Positions 42,355 through 54,549 of a DNA stretch of 64,000 bases are shown here, one piece after another. Positions within the stretch are counted from its first letter, which is position 1, and every line of letters starts with the position of its first letter. This DNA is from Siphonodentalium dalli (taxonomy: Eukaryota; Mollusca; Scaphopoda; Gadilida; Siphonodentaliidae): contig CP136064.1 of NCBI GenBank assembly GCA_032622095.1, positions 132,999,129-133,063,128 of the forward strand, written 5' to 3'. Under the pieces are notes generated by a model. That model saw nothing but the letters and a program-made list of their open reading frames with translations. It searched no databases and was not told the origin of the DNA. The position numbers and the translations under genes are program-made.

Positions 42355-43440
42355 TGGCATTTGCAGAATGAGGTCCCCAGAGGGTGAATTTAGTTATGCT
42401 ACCCTGCACAGCAGTCTAGCATCACCAAATACACTAGCCTTAGGCCTCATCTTCTGGGAAGTATATAGGCACTTAAATTGACATTTTTACTTACTTTTTC
42501 CCTTCTGTTTAGTTTCTATATCCCCTAATTTGTGAATATAAAAATTTATAAAATGCATAATTGAGGTGCCAAATGAGTGCACATCACCAACTTTAACTGG
42601 AGAATCTTGATATGTTTATAAACATTCCTTGCAGATCTGCTAGAAGTCACTAATTCCCAATCTATCATGTATTGTTCATATCAGGACTAATTAATGTCAT
42701 TTGCAGAATGAGGCTCCCAGAGGGTGAATTTAGTGATGCTATCCCACACAGCAGCATCACCAAATTCACCCTCTGGAGACCTCATTCTGCTTAGGCCTCA
42801 TCTTCTGGGAAGTATCTATAGTATCAAATTAACATTGTTGTTAGTTACATTTCCCTTCTAGGAAGTTTCTATATCCCCTAATTTGCAGAAGATAAATTCA
42901 TAATTAAGGTGCCCAATGGGTGAACATCACCAACTTCAACTGGGGAACTTCAATCTTATCCTAGGTCTGCCATAGCAGTTGGGGGCCTTAGCAGAATGAG
43001 GTCCCCAGAGGGTGAATTTAGTGATGCTAGCCCGCTGTGCGGGATAGCGTCACTAAATTCACCCTCTGAGGACCTCATTCTGCAAATGACAGACACACTA
43101 TGACACTATTGCAAGGCTTGATTGTATAATACATTGTGTTGCTTGAGGCCAGACATGCACAATGTAGGAACAGACATGCTTTTAGTGATGCTATCCCACA
43201 CAGCGGGCTAGCATCATTAAATTCACCCTCTGGAGACCTCATTCTGCTTAGGCCTCATCTTCTGGGAAGTATCTATAGTATCAAATTTACATTGTTGCTA
43301 GTTAAATTTCCCTTCTAGGAAGTTTCTATATCCCCTAATTTGCAGAAGATAAAATTCATAAATGAGGTGCCCAATGGGTGAATATCACCAACTTCAACTG
43401 GGGAACTTAAATATTATCCTTATCAGATTTGTGAAAATGG
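42355..43440. mobile_element. Foldback-type repeat cluster: hairpin arms alternating with a ~200-bp spacer
   Basis: GCAGAATGAGGTCCCCAGAG...TTTAGTGATGCTA and its complement recur as arm pairs: 42991-43035/43039-43083 (45-bp arms, 3-nt loop, three mismatches), 42703-42740/42753-42790 (38-bp arms), a worn pair near 42365-42460, and a right arm with partial left arm at 43180-43245. Each right arm is followed by AGGCCTCATCTTCTGGGAAG and a ~200-bp spacer (ATATCCCCTAATTTG, CACCAACTT.AACTGG.GAA), present three times. Looks like repeated insertion or amplification of a foldback element. Confidence 0.88.
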
Positions 43441-43559
43441 GATCACAAAGACAAATAAGGGCAGAGCCAGAGACTTAACTATTTCACTACATAGTAATTC
43501 TTAAAATATGTTTGCAAGAACTAGTTGGTTTATATAGAATGGAATGTTCTTCCTTGACT

Positions 43560-43900
43560 GCAATTCCGATTTTTTTAAATGGGGTCACCTGGTCAAATAG
43601 GGGCCAAGCGAAGGACAATTTCCCTCTTAATATGCTTCCTTCACAAGGACTATCAGGTCTATTTTACTGATATTTATGATATGTATGAAGGGTTCTTTGG
43701 TGTCTGGGATTCAAATTTATTCAGATGTGGTCACCAGGTTAAATAGGGTGGGACCTTAAAATGTCTTCTCAAGAGAGTTTGGACTATTTAGCTTACATAT
43801 AGTATGGAGGAATCAGGAGGATCCTTTAGTGACTGAGATTCAGATTTGTTAAAATGAGGTCAACCTGTCAAGAAATGGCAGGCTATGGGGAGTTAACACT
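43560..43900. repeat. Degenerate ~130-150-bp repeat
   Basis: AATGGGGTCACCTGGTCAAATAGGG, GATGTGGTCACCAGGTTAAATAGGG and AATGAGGTCAACCTGTCAAG mark three diverged units. Confidence 0.6.
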
Positions 43901-44615
43901 TTTGTGTCTAATAAAATCATTGAAATACCAAATTCATTAAAACATCTACCTTGGAACCACCTGACTGATTGGTCTGACATACATGTATTGTGTTTTGGGT
44001 CCATGGATAATTGGGCTTCAAACATGTCTAAATGGTTTTAGAAAAAAGGCGCTTGTGAGATTGGAAATTTCCAACAATTGAGAAAGTTTGAGGTGTCGGT
44101 TGTGAAATTCCAACCTAAGACTTGGGAGTCTGGAGCCCGGTCAGGAGGGGACTTGTTGAGCTGGAGGAGGGATGGGGTGATCAGTAGTGTACAGTTGGCA
44201 ATTTCAAGGTGGATTTTTACCAATCTACATACTTGAAGTCTCTCTAGCCACATATCCTGTTTAAATCTACTTCTTTTAAAGTGATTATGAAAAGTGCTGA
44301 CTGTTTTGGTCTCCAGAGTCCCAGTCTTATCAGTCTTTGCAGTCTGATGAGCGACCCCACAGTCATTGACTCTCTTGTTGTATATGTAATATGGTCAGAT
44401 ATGAAATCTCGTCGTATTTTGCATTAATTAATATTGAATTACATGAATTGATCTGTCTTTAACATGCGTCATAACGCATACCTATATGTTCGTATACAAT
44501 TATGTTTTTAAAGTTGTTTTTGTGTTGTTTTAATTATTTTTTCATTCTGAGTAACAAATAAAGTTTAAAACAAATATTTAGTCATCAAATGTGAACCGCC
44601 CAGTAAATGAGGATT
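43900..44615. other. No gene seen
   Basis: No ORF or repeat that I can support. Confidence 0.4.
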
Positions 44616-44619
44616 TAAT

Positions 44620-45090
44620 TTGGCCAATTTTTTTTTTTATTTGGCCAAAACACATTTGGCCAAAGTGTTCTTAATTTGGCCAATAAAATTTTCATTTGGC
44701 CAAAAAGATTTTTCGGTCCAGCACGAACACTGGAAGTGGATGTGGTTGGTAGTATCCGTTCGCAACTTTAGTACGATTTTCTAAGTTTTGGTTGACGGTT
44801 TACTCCTGGTACCGTGTAACGTTGTTAACGGGCGATATATATTGCTCTATAGAATTATAATTTAAACCCTCTATTCTTGAAGTCAAATTCAAATGGGCTA
44901 ACGAAGGAGCAAGACTAATGCACAAGCAAGTACATCGATATACCATAGGCGCGCCCCCAAAGTTTCACCGCTCTACTATGAAAGCAACCTGCCCAACGGA
45001 GAGCGTGTGTACTCTCCGGGTGGGTCGAGGCTTTTGGCAATTTCCACCGAAATTCTTAGGGACAAAATTGGAAAATCGCTAAACTATATA
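44620..45090. repeat. Dispersed repeat related to 39150-39790
   Basis: TTTGGCCAA words with T-tracts (44620-44710), then AAATTCAAATGGGCTAACGAAGGAGCAAG, GCGCGCCCCCAAAGTTTCACCGCT, AACCTGCCCAACGGAGAGCG and CGGGTGGGTCGAGGCTTTTGG, in the same order as the earlier copies. Confidence 0.75.
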
Positions 45091-45146
45091 TATGTCTAGT
45101 TATAAAGATTTCTTTCCGTGGATGTCAACGTATTGTCGTCTGTTTT

Positions 45147-45445
45147 CTAGGTAACATTGGAACCAATCAAGAGCAATGCCTCTAGTGCCATAATGATTCT
45201 AGTTTGGAAGCAATATGTCATGATTGATAGTTTTTCGAAGGCTTTTGATAGGTCTATGAAAATGGCTACTGTAGAGTCTTTTGTTGGTTTATCGTTGTTG
45301 ATGGCAACGTGATCAAGAAGATCCAGAATTGGATGAAAAGTCGCGTGGTTGAGACGAAAGCCATATTGATGTCTATACAAGATGCTGTAATCGTTCAGAA
45401 AATTTACCTTCGAAGTATACCTTCTGTATACCTTCGAATTACTCC
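45147..45445 (-). pseudogene. LINE reverse-transcriptase fragment (CR1/L2-like fingers/palm)
   Basis: The minus strand reads NFLNDYSILYRHQYGFRLNH followed by ATFHPILDLLDHVAINNDKP and a DSTVAIFIDLSKAFEKL block. QYGFRxNHxT..A and FIDLSKAFD are RT motifs of CR1/L2-type LINEs (the aspartate after KAF is changed to glutamate here). It may be the same family as 41352-41951 but covers a different, upstream part. Frame lost after SKAF. Confidence 0.8.
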
Positions 45446-45779
45446 TTTAGTTCCATGAAGCCACATTCTTTCAACTTGCTGATAACGAAATCGTCAGCCA
45501 TTTTTACTTTGTTTGAACAACACGGCGTGATTAGGTCGCGATGAACCATTGGCCAATGGAATCACTTGAATTTACTATAAGCTTTGTAAAATAACACGCG
45601 GGTTGATCATTCTTGTTCTGGTCACTCGACGGGAGAGTCGCATTAATTGGAGTGACCGTGATATTTTTGTCGGGCTTGGCTGGACATGAATAGCTTAATC
45701 CCCAGCCAAGTCCGGTGAGCGATTTCCACTCGGTTCACTTTGTGCGTTGGAACATCCATGCACATGATGGTCGGGTGTA

Positions 45780-46380
45780 AGTGGTTTTGGAGTATCGAGT
45801 CGCCCCGGCAGAACCCTCTGCCGGCCGCGGCTCGATAGGACCGACCGGAGTCCACCGGTCCGGGGCTGGCCAGACCACCACAGATGGGACCAAGACGATC
45901 AAGAAGAAGACCCATCACGTCGCCGCAGGGACGCCGATAGATGGTGGAGACATGGGAGAACTGAGATATGCCCAGTTCCCCTCCCACCTGGACCCGGTGC
46001 AAGAATAGCAGCCCACTGTCAATGCGTCAGCTACCACCATCAGCGGAAACGACAGTGACGTCGATGTCACCCGGCCGTCCCTGCCGCCGACTTTTTGGTG
46101 AGAATGGGACACTTCCACCGTTACCACCATCTCCAAACACGGATACATGCAGCGGAGGAATTTAATCCACCGATACAGAGACCTCCGGTGTCCCCCGACT
46201 GCATCGTGGAAGAGGAGCAGGAACCACCACCCCCTGCTCCTGCCGAAGATAGGGGAAATAACAGCAGCAGCTTTCTGGACTGAACAAAAACTTTCTGAAA
46301 TGGAAAAAGAGAGGAAACAACGACAAGAGGAGCATGAAAAATGGAACAAAGAGTGGCAACAAACAAAGAAATAAGATCAA
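45780..46380 (+). other. GC-rich relic with Pro-rich and charged-helix coding potential
   Basis: G+C is clearly higher than in the flanks. One frame (46095-46283) is Pro/Glu-rich (EEEQEPPPPAPAEDRG); an overlapping frame (46147-46374) continues with a charged helix (EMEKERKQRQEEHEKWNKEW). A one-base shift near 46260 would join them into one protein of disordered plus coiled-coil type, as seen in LINE ORF1 or Gag proteins. No specific family recognised. Confidence 0.3.
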
Positions 46381-46602
46381 CTAAAATATCAACAAGCACA
46401 GGAAGAAGATCGGTAAAAATTTCAACAACTTCTAAGGCAACTACAACAGACATCTCCCCATCTTCATCGGAAAAGCAGAATCCAAAGAAAAAGAGAAAAA
46501 AGAAGAGATAATTTAACATCTCAAAATGTTTCTTTTATGATCGATTATGTATATTAAAGGCAAAAATATGAGGGGTTTTGGCCCTTTCGACCATTCCGTG
46601 GC

Positions 46603-46627
46603 TAGCCCCCCCCCCCCCCCCCCCCCC
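46603..46627. repeat. Poly-C tract of about 25 nt
   Basis: Uninterrupted C run after GGCTAGC. Exact length is error-prone in sequencing. Confidence 0.9.
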
Positions 46628-46629
46628 TC

Positions 46630-47360
46630 AAATCACATTCGTAAAAATAAACCGCGAATTGATTTTACTGCACAGATTATTTCAGATTATCACAATGCAT
46701 GGTGTATTATCACTATATATTGGGTACATTTTACTAACATATTTTATTAAACTGCCCAACACCCGATTACTAAGGTGTTGGGCTAAATTCTTACCCAACG
46801 GAATTTAGAGTGTGGATATCGCACGAAACAAGTGAAAGTTAATAGCAGTGCAACCCGATCATCCTGGAATAATCACAAAACAACAAATCTGTAACATTGT
46901 TATAAACAGATTTTAGATTGTACATTTGACAACTCCCCCGTTTTCGAAAGCAATGCATTAAACCCGGTGCATTCCTCTGTATCTGTGGAAATTCGTCGAC
47001 TATACCTTTTAATATGATATTCTAATGTGCAGAGTCGCACTTGCATATATTCCAGTGCTTTAAGCGAATTTCAACAGGAAAGCTGCATTATTATCACTGC
47101 GTCAACCCATTCGGCTCCATCCTATGATAAACAAACCGACGCCGTAAAGACGTTGAGAAAACATATTACAGAATCCATGTTATAAGTCACTCACGTAAAT
47201 GACGATAATATATAAATATAGTATAATAATATTTTATATAAAATAAGCGATCTTCGCTGACGACGTATACCGGCTTATGCTGTCGATTTTGCTGAACGCC
47301 AATTCAGCAATGTTATTTTTGTATACAAAACACAGTCCACAAAGTGATAAATATTTAAGA
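46630..47360. other. No gene seen
   Basis: AT-rich. A small hairpin (GCCCAACACC...GGTGTTGGGC) lies at about 46753-46782. Confidence 0.45.
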
Positions 47361-47363
47361 CAT

Positions 47364-47502
47364 AACTCTTGTTTCGATTAAGGTTATGCAGTTATAACCG
47401 AAACGTTTGAAGATAAATTATATAACGCGCATAGCGCAGTTATATAAAGAACATTCAAGTTTATCTTAATTTTAACTCATAACCTGAATCCAAACAAGAG
47501 TT
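47364..47502. repeat. Nested hairpin of 139 bp
   Basis: Outer arms 47364-47388 and 47478-47502 (25 bp, three mismatches), an inner GAAGATAAA...TTTATCTT pair, and an innermost TTATATAAC...GTTATATAA pair around GCGCATAGCGC. The whole stretch can fold into one long stem, like a very small foldback element. Confidence 0.85.
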
Positions 47503-47994
47503 CTTTCTTATAATTTAATGCGTCATTTCACAAGAGAACCACCAAAAATAGAAGTTGGAGGGAGACGAGCATACAACATTGAGACTATTTCCGACGAAAA
47601 AGACACGTGATGTTGAAAGAGACACCTCTCACTCAAAACTTCGTCGCGTATCCTATTCGGCGTTTTTTATTGGCTTGTCGCAACTGATCACACATCGCGT
47701 GGCGCCGGACAACTGTACATAGTTATATATATATCCTTTATTTTCCTCCGTTACACGAAGAGCTTATCAAACATTAAACATCATAATACAAATATTTACA
47801 CAAGTGGGATGAACAGGTGAAGATTACATATACAAATGAATACATATTCAGACAGAAATCAAAGTCAGAGCGACAGACAGACATACAATGTGGATATACG
47901 CAGACAGCTATGTCGATTGGCAGGTATGCGGACACATGCAGGCGAACAGATATACATACATACACTGGCGAGCGGACGGATGTACAGACATGTA

Positions 47995-48069
47995 CGCAGT
48001 CATAGACACACACGCGCGCACCCCCCCCCCACACACATATATATACATACATATATACACATATATATA
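47995..48069. repeat. CA/TA microsatellite with C-run
   Basis: ACACACGCGCGCACC, ten C, ACACAC, then ATATACATAC and ATATAT runs, ending where LINE similarity begins. It may be a target preference or a remnant of a neighbouring LINE 3' tail. Confidence 0.85.
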
Positions 48070-50520
48070 TGATGCAAAATGCATATTTCGTAAAGAATAT
48101 AGAAGCTACGCAAAACAATATATGTCATCTTTTAACGATGAAATTGATAAGTCAGCCGAAGTGGACCAAGACAGATTTTTCAAATTATTCAATTCGAAGC
48201 GCAAATTCAATGGTTCTAATGGCTGTTCCACTTTCATATACGAAAATCGCACTCTCCGGAATCCTCATGACATAGTCGATGGCTGGGCGTCGTACTACAA
48301 ATCCATTTTTTCCACCCCACTAGGCGACGATAATTTTGACTCCAACCACTATTGTTCAACCAACACCTTTATGAATTCTGAGTTGGACAAAGATAACTTA
48401 TCGAGTATAGATGCTCTGACCACATACACGGTTACGGGTTCTGAATTAATCAGTATAATAAACACTCTTCCTCTTAACAAGGCCAGTGGTTGGGACGGCG
48501 TGAATTATGAACACATTGTATTTGGTGGTGACTCCCTTGCTAATTATATTGCTGGCCTCTTTACGCATATGATCGAACTGGAACACATTCCAAACAATGC
48601 CAAGCGAGGGATAATATTTTCGCTCTATAAAGGTAATGGTAAGAGGCGAAACTCGTTTGATAGTTATAGGGCCATTACGCTTTTGCCTAATATATACAAA
48701 CTTTTCGAAAAAGTCCTATTGTCGCGACTTCAAACAAATTCTCCCAAATCTCTCAAAGTTCATTCCTTGCAGAATGGTTTTCAAAAAAATGTCAGTTGCA
48801 CGATGTCGTCGTATTTGGTGTCAGAATGTATTTCCTATACATCCGAGAGGCAAAGCAGATTATATGCCTGCTTCTTGGATGTATGGAAAGCGTTCGATAC
48901 CGTCTGGATAAATGGTCTACTCATGAAACTGTACGAGCGCCACATTAGAGGTAGAACATTGCGACTATTCAACACGTTATTAACAGGTATATCATGTAGT
49001 GTACTGTATCAGAATACAGCTTCTATGTGGTTCGAAGTATGTCACGGTACCCGGCAGGGAGGTACTGTCTCACCGTTCCTTTACAATATATTCGTTGACG
49101 ATTTACTTCAGCAACTTTTCGAGTCGAAATGTGGCCTGCGCGTTTACAACATAGATTGTGCCTGCTTGGCGCATGCCGACGATATGATGCTGCTTTCTCT
49201 CACTAGGTCTGGGCTTCAATCATTAATTGATATATGTTATCGTTATAGTACAAAATGGAGATATAGATTCAATGCAAAGAAAACAAATGTTGTTGTGTTC
49301 AATGAGACTTTACACGCAGCTCGCAACGCGACCAGAACATGGAAACTGGGCAATGATTCGATTTCCGAAACAGATAGAGTTACCCATCTTGGTATACCAT
49401 TGAGCTCCCAAAATTTCAGTAATCACTTTGTTGACATCATAATAGAAAAAATCCGATCGACGTACTTTATGCTCAGTAATGCTGGCCTCTACGCAGGAGG
49501 GATATCACCTATTAGTTCGGTCAAAATTTATGAATGCATTGTCCTTCCCCGTGGTTTGTAGGGTGCAGAATTATTGTTCAATATTAGCTCTCACAATGTT
49601 GTTCGCCTTGAGCGTGTTCATAGAATGTGCATACAAAATATTCAAGGACTTCCAACCAGGACCAAAACTGATATGGCACTTTCTTTAGTTGGTATCCCAC
49701 CTCTTATGGCGTACATCGAAAAGAGAAAACTCTCAATGTTTCGATCGTTATGCAGTCTCACCTTGCAAAAAACAGTCCGGGAAATTTTCGTGATGCGTTT
49801 GTTAGATGCTACTTTCGGTGGCTCGAACGCAAGTTCATTTTCTTCTGAATTAATTCAAATTATTAGCGATCGACAGCTCTCTCGTTACACCGAAACCTTT
49901 ATTCACACTTCTCATTTTCCAGATAAACTAACATGGACGCAAGCCTGCAAACAAGCCTCCATCTTTCATTACAAAAATGAGTGGATTTCTCGTGTTACTT
50001 CAAATTCCGAGTTAAGCAGATTCATGCGGGTTCACGATAGATATTCCATGTCCGACCTATGGAAAACCTGTGCGAAATATCCTGCTGAGAAAAGATCATT
50101 TATCTTAGTAGCTCAGATTATCTGTACTCTGCCCAGTTTGTCTAAAGGTGTGTGCACTCTATGTGGAACAAGATACCATGATTTGATAGCTCACATTATT
50201 ATCGAGTGCCCAGAGCTGGCCACTGTACGAAATAGAATATGGTACACATTTGTTGATTGTTTCGGTATCGATTGCTTTGTACACATTGATAATCTTCAAC
50301 CTGACCAACAGCTACTATTATTTCTAGGGAAAAGGGCAGATTTCCTTCCACCTGGCTTACATTCTCATCAATGGATTAGATTCTTTGCAAAATCAACAAA
50401 TTCCTTGTGGAATATGTATCTTTCACGGTCATCCCAAGATATTATCACTTATACCTAATAAATTTCAGCTGTACAATATCTATGAAAATGCCTAATTCGA
50501 ATTCTCAATAAATCATAACC
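48070..50520 (+). pseudogene. 5'-truncated LINE (RT and C-terminal domain) with a single stop codon
   Basis: Similarity to the minus-strand LINE at 58734-62261 begins at DAKCIFRKEYRSYAKQYMSS. RT follows: LPLNKASGWDGVNYEHIV, FDSYRAITLLPNIYKLFEKV, LYACFLDVWKAFDTVWINGL, GTRQGGTVSPFLYNIFVDDL and AHADDMMLL as the catalytic box. A TAG at 49559-49561 replaces the tyrosine of the LPKSLYGTEL block. The same frame then runs to 50458, with a C-terminal Cys-His knuckle (CTLCGTRYHDLIAHIIIEC). No other break in ~790 codons. The endonuclease is absent. The clade is not assigned. Confidence 0.88.
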
Positions 50521-50549
50521 AGACAGCCCTGGTTGTCGTATACAGGGTT

Positions 50550-52728
50550 CACTGGGGCTCAACGATTCCTCGAGGATCGGATCTAACAGATTTTTACTCC
50601 GGCCCCAATTTGATCGGCTCCGACCCCATTCCGACTTTTAAATTTTCCAGAAGTTTTTAACCCGCAAAAGAAGAAGAAAATGACAGAAAGGTGAGTTATA
50701 AAGTGTATACTTCAATGTATCTTGGTTCAGGATAGGACACACCGACACAATCAATGACAATGACCCGAAACAAAGGTGTAAATGGTTGTTTGACTTCAAA
50801 CTCGAGCACTTGCTTTTTTGTGTGCATTTCCCATTGATAATTTAACGTGCATCTCCCGACTTGTTATTAACCTTTGTATATGTCAAATTGCACAGAATGG
50901 GTTCTGAATAAATTTAGTGTTTATCACATATCAAAATAAGCCCATAATTTTAGTTATTGACCCAGTAATTACGATGTATAAGAAATATGACGAAAAATAC
51001 TCCGACTCATCGGTGAATTGGTGGTTCGGATCAGGATCTAACAGGTTTCAAATACTCCGACCCTTACATGATCACCAGATACGTTCGCACTATGTTTACG
51101 ACCCCAATGCCACAGTGCAGTATAATTATGACTATACGCAATAGTATACGTGATCTTATATAACCTGTTGTCAAAATTCTCGGGAAAATGTGTGCATATA
51201 TAGGCCTACATACCAATGATGATGATTTATATGTCATGAACATAAATATAGAAGTCAATTTGGCGGGTCCAACAAAAGCAATGACCAATTTTAATTAAAA
51301 TTCTGCACAACACGCATATGCCTGTATTTACTATAAATTGTTACATGTAAACTGAATTATTTATACATTTATACTTTCAGAATATATCCAGGGGTTGCGG
51401 GATCTCTAATAACTTTCGAGGATTCCTTGCTTTTGTTGGACTTGTCCGTGTCATTGGATGCGGCTGAACGTGAAGAAATTGAGATTGACATTTCTTCAAA
51501 CCCGGTCCCGATTGCTGCCTCTACCCCAGTTACCAAACAAAGTGGAATGCACCAGTGTGGAATTTGTACCTATTCCACAAAATATAAGTCTAACTACACA
51601 CGCCATTTAAAGCGTCACGAAGAACCATCCGAATCAGCGTGTGTATCAGGAGATTCGGAAGCGTCCGTAAAGTTGTGCCACATGTGTTCCAGCACATTCA
51701 ATACAACCACCGGCTTGCATCTGCATGTCCAGATGAAGCACGAGCAACCACACAGAAGTATAAGTGCAATCAATGCGGAATGGCGATGTACGGGAAGCAG
51801 GATTTGGACTCGCACCTATATACACACGCCGGTCTTAAACCATACGAATGTGACATCTGTCTATATTATTAGGTAAATGTAGTCTTATTTGGGAATGTCT
51901 ACTACCCAACATAAGATAGGCAAGTCTTCGTTAATCACCACATATGATAGCATGAATGGCACGCATATGTACACTGGTATCATTAGATATCCTTATATTA
52001 TGTGGTTAATAGGCCAGCCACAAAAATGTCAGATCTTCCAAGTTATGAACACAGATAAATGTGATAAAATACACAATATATATATAGTGTCAGGTATTCT
52101 AGCGACCAGAAAATGGATTATTTTAAATGAAAACGGCAAGAATCTGACACCCATGTCCAATGAGACATTTCAACAATTTCCAGAAAAAGAATTGACTAAT
52201 GTGTGTTAGAGTCGGAGCCGATCAATTTCTACAGATTGGGGTCGGAATATATCAAAATTAGGGTCGGAGCCGATGTTATACTTTTAAAATTAGTGTTTAA
52301 AACAAAAACTCACGACTAATTGAATTCATTTTTGTTTCAATATGCACTCGAACAGTAATAACACGTTATGCATAGGACTTTAATACCATACATATTTATA
52401 CCCATTCAACAATATGAACTCGGTGCTATGTTTTTCCCCATCGATTTTGACTGATCTCAGCGTAATTAAGGCGCATAAATGGCATAGATCTTTGCCAGAC
52501 GTCATATACAGGTTCTTCGGGTTACTACAATCGAATTTCACTAATTATATGCCAGGCCAATAGCCAATATAGTGCTCATACTTACCATTTTCAGAGATTT
52601 GTTGTAAATTTTCAGACAAAAGCCGCCATTTTGGCATTAAAATCTTGTTTGAGTCGGAATCGAAGTCCTGTTAGATCCGATTTTGAACCTGTTAGATCCG
52701 ATCCTCGAGGAATCGTTGAGCCCCAGTG
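50550..52728. mobile_element. Terminal-inverted-repeat element (2.2 kb) carrying a zinc-finger exon
   Basis: CACTGGGGCTCAACGATTCCTCGAGGATCGGATCTAACAG-type ends of about 40 bp face each other at 50550 and 52728. Flanking GGGTT (50545-50549 and 52729-52733) could be a 5-bp target duplication. CAC...GTG ends with 5 bp would fit Transib-like insertion, but this is a guess. GGATCTAACAG words recur as subterminal repeats (for example near 51035, 52205 and 52670-52700). Its only coding content is the finger exon at 51385-51871. Confidence 0.8.
51385..51871 (+). pseudogene. C2H2 zinc-finger exon captured in the TIR element
   Basis: One frame (51427 onward) has two fingers: CGICTYSTKYKSNYTRHLKRH (C-x2-C-x12-H-x3-H) is 21 residues long, described here only by its pattern start CGICTYSTKYKS, and CHMCSSTFNTTTGLHLHVQM with H-x4-H. 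A frameshift near 51755 moves the reading to the frame with CNQCGMAMYGKQDLDSHLYT, the linker HAGLKPY and the start of a fourth finger, CDICLYY. A TATACTTTCAG acceptor-like site ends at 51380-51384, and TAG|GTAAATG at 51870 looks like a donor, so this may be a host exon copied by the element. Nucleic-acid binding would be the ancestral role; the frameshift makes present function unlikely. Confidence 0.65.
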
Positions 52729-52734
52729 GGGTTC

Positions 52735-54549
52735 AAACTTGTGCCACAGTTTGCGGTTTCGTGCTGTGGATCTACTGAGGGTCTCTTGGTCTGTGTTGGC
52801 GTCTTTCCAGAGGACAGCTAATTGCTTTGTCGCCTGGGTCGCTGCTCGCACAGCCAGAGTCAATGAGTGGGTTCACAGCATGGACCCTCACACTCTGATC
52901 TCTATTGCATACTTGTTGATCAAGGCATGTCAATGTTTAAGTGACCTTTTATCTATGGTGCATGTTTTGTAGGTCTAGGCTTGGGAAGTGGGGCGATCTC
53001 GGTGGTCGCGTGACAAATGTGTAAATATGTTCTTTTCTACTGAATTGGTCTTTGTTCTATATGTATTTTATGTATTTGTGTTACATGTAACTCTTCATAT
53101 GATGGAGGATAGAAATAAATATATATAATTCACTGCATGTATAAGGACGAACATACGAGTATTCACACTCAGATGCAAACTTTCATTTAATCACAAGTTT
53201 TCCTAGCGTGTGTTTAATTTCAGTTGGTATTGACACGAATATGTCTGAGTCTATCTGGAGACGATATCAATTATCCAACTTTGGAGCGAGGTACTTACCC
53301 GATGTGACAAACGAAGGTCCCCCATGGTGTGGGGCCACTTTATTTGCACATCAGCTAATGTATCACTAAGAAGTTGAACAGATGATGCAAAAATTGTGGT
53401 TGTAGAGTGTTTCGCAAATTTATTGTCAACAAATATAAAATTATATGCTTGAAGGTTGTTATTTACAGAATGTGCCAAGCAAATTAGCATGCATGCGACA
53501 TGGAACCTTGTATCAAATGCAAGCTATAGTCTTATCTTCACATGTACATGCACACACATTATAATTAATATAACATTGGAAACAACAGGTTGCATGCATA
53601 CCATCTATATTTGTGTGTATTTAATATACGTTACCGTCAGTGAGAACCTGCTTGAAGTTAACCGACAGTCCATTTGTATGTGAGATATGAACCATTTATT
53701 TTAAATATTGATATATGATTGGATATGGATATAATGTTCATACTTTCACCATGATTTGAAATCAAGCCACTCATCCATTCGCCCTGTATTACTATTTTTC
53801 TTGTTTCTTCAACCTATGTTATAACCTGACATCAACATTAATCATTTCGATACATTGATTATATCTTTCTATAAAAATATATGAAAGTAGAATTTAAGAG
53901 CAAAGCCATACAGATGCGACATTAAAACAATCATAAAACTCGTAAATATATATTTTTTTATCATCATATTAATACGCTCTTAGCCACTCATTTATATACT
54001 TTATACTACCCCAATTTGAAATTACCATTATTCATTGTAGCTATTCCGCTATAGAAATATACGACATTCGAAATTAAGCAGTAGATCATACAGTTGATAC
54101 ATAATAATTACCCATTAAATCCATGTTTGTCACCATAAAATGATGCTCTCAGTCAGAAACGACATCATTATTAATCTGTATTAAGCAGATATGTTACTTA
54201 TTTGAAGATAGGCCTACCCACAACCCCCACCCTAAATTCAAAGAATGGCGGCCACGCAAACGGGAAACTCGGAACGACAGGACGACTAAACCGGAAAGCA
54301 GGTGTAACATAGCTTTTAAATTTTCAGATTCCCCCACAGATGTGAGAATGGTGTGCGAGATGTATGGATGTAAATTGTTAAATTTGTATTTGTCAATCCT
54401 CAATATACTCAATCGTCTTATGTGTTGCACTTATGTTTATGTTCATGTTTATTTCTGTCGTGAAACCATGTCGCTGATTTATCTTTTTCAGTCTCACATG
54501 CATGAATATATGGAAATTGTGGTGGCTTGACCTTGTCTAGGACGAGTTA
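52735..54549. other. No gene recognised
   Basis: A 113-codon plus-strand frame at 52631-52972 overlaps the right end of the TIR element and has no domain. 53700-54180 is AT-rich unique-looking DNA. The last ~350 bp may be the 5' untranslated part of the following LINE. Confidence 0.4.

Noticed and set aside
46178-46519. Minus-strand hydrophobic frame (Phe/Leu/Val-rich)
   Set aside because: It is the shadow of the charged, Glu/Lys/Gln-rich plus-strand frame.
47774-48118. Minus-strand 114-codon frame rich in Tyr, Val and Cys
   Set aside because: It is a translation of the CA/TA microsatellite and its edge.
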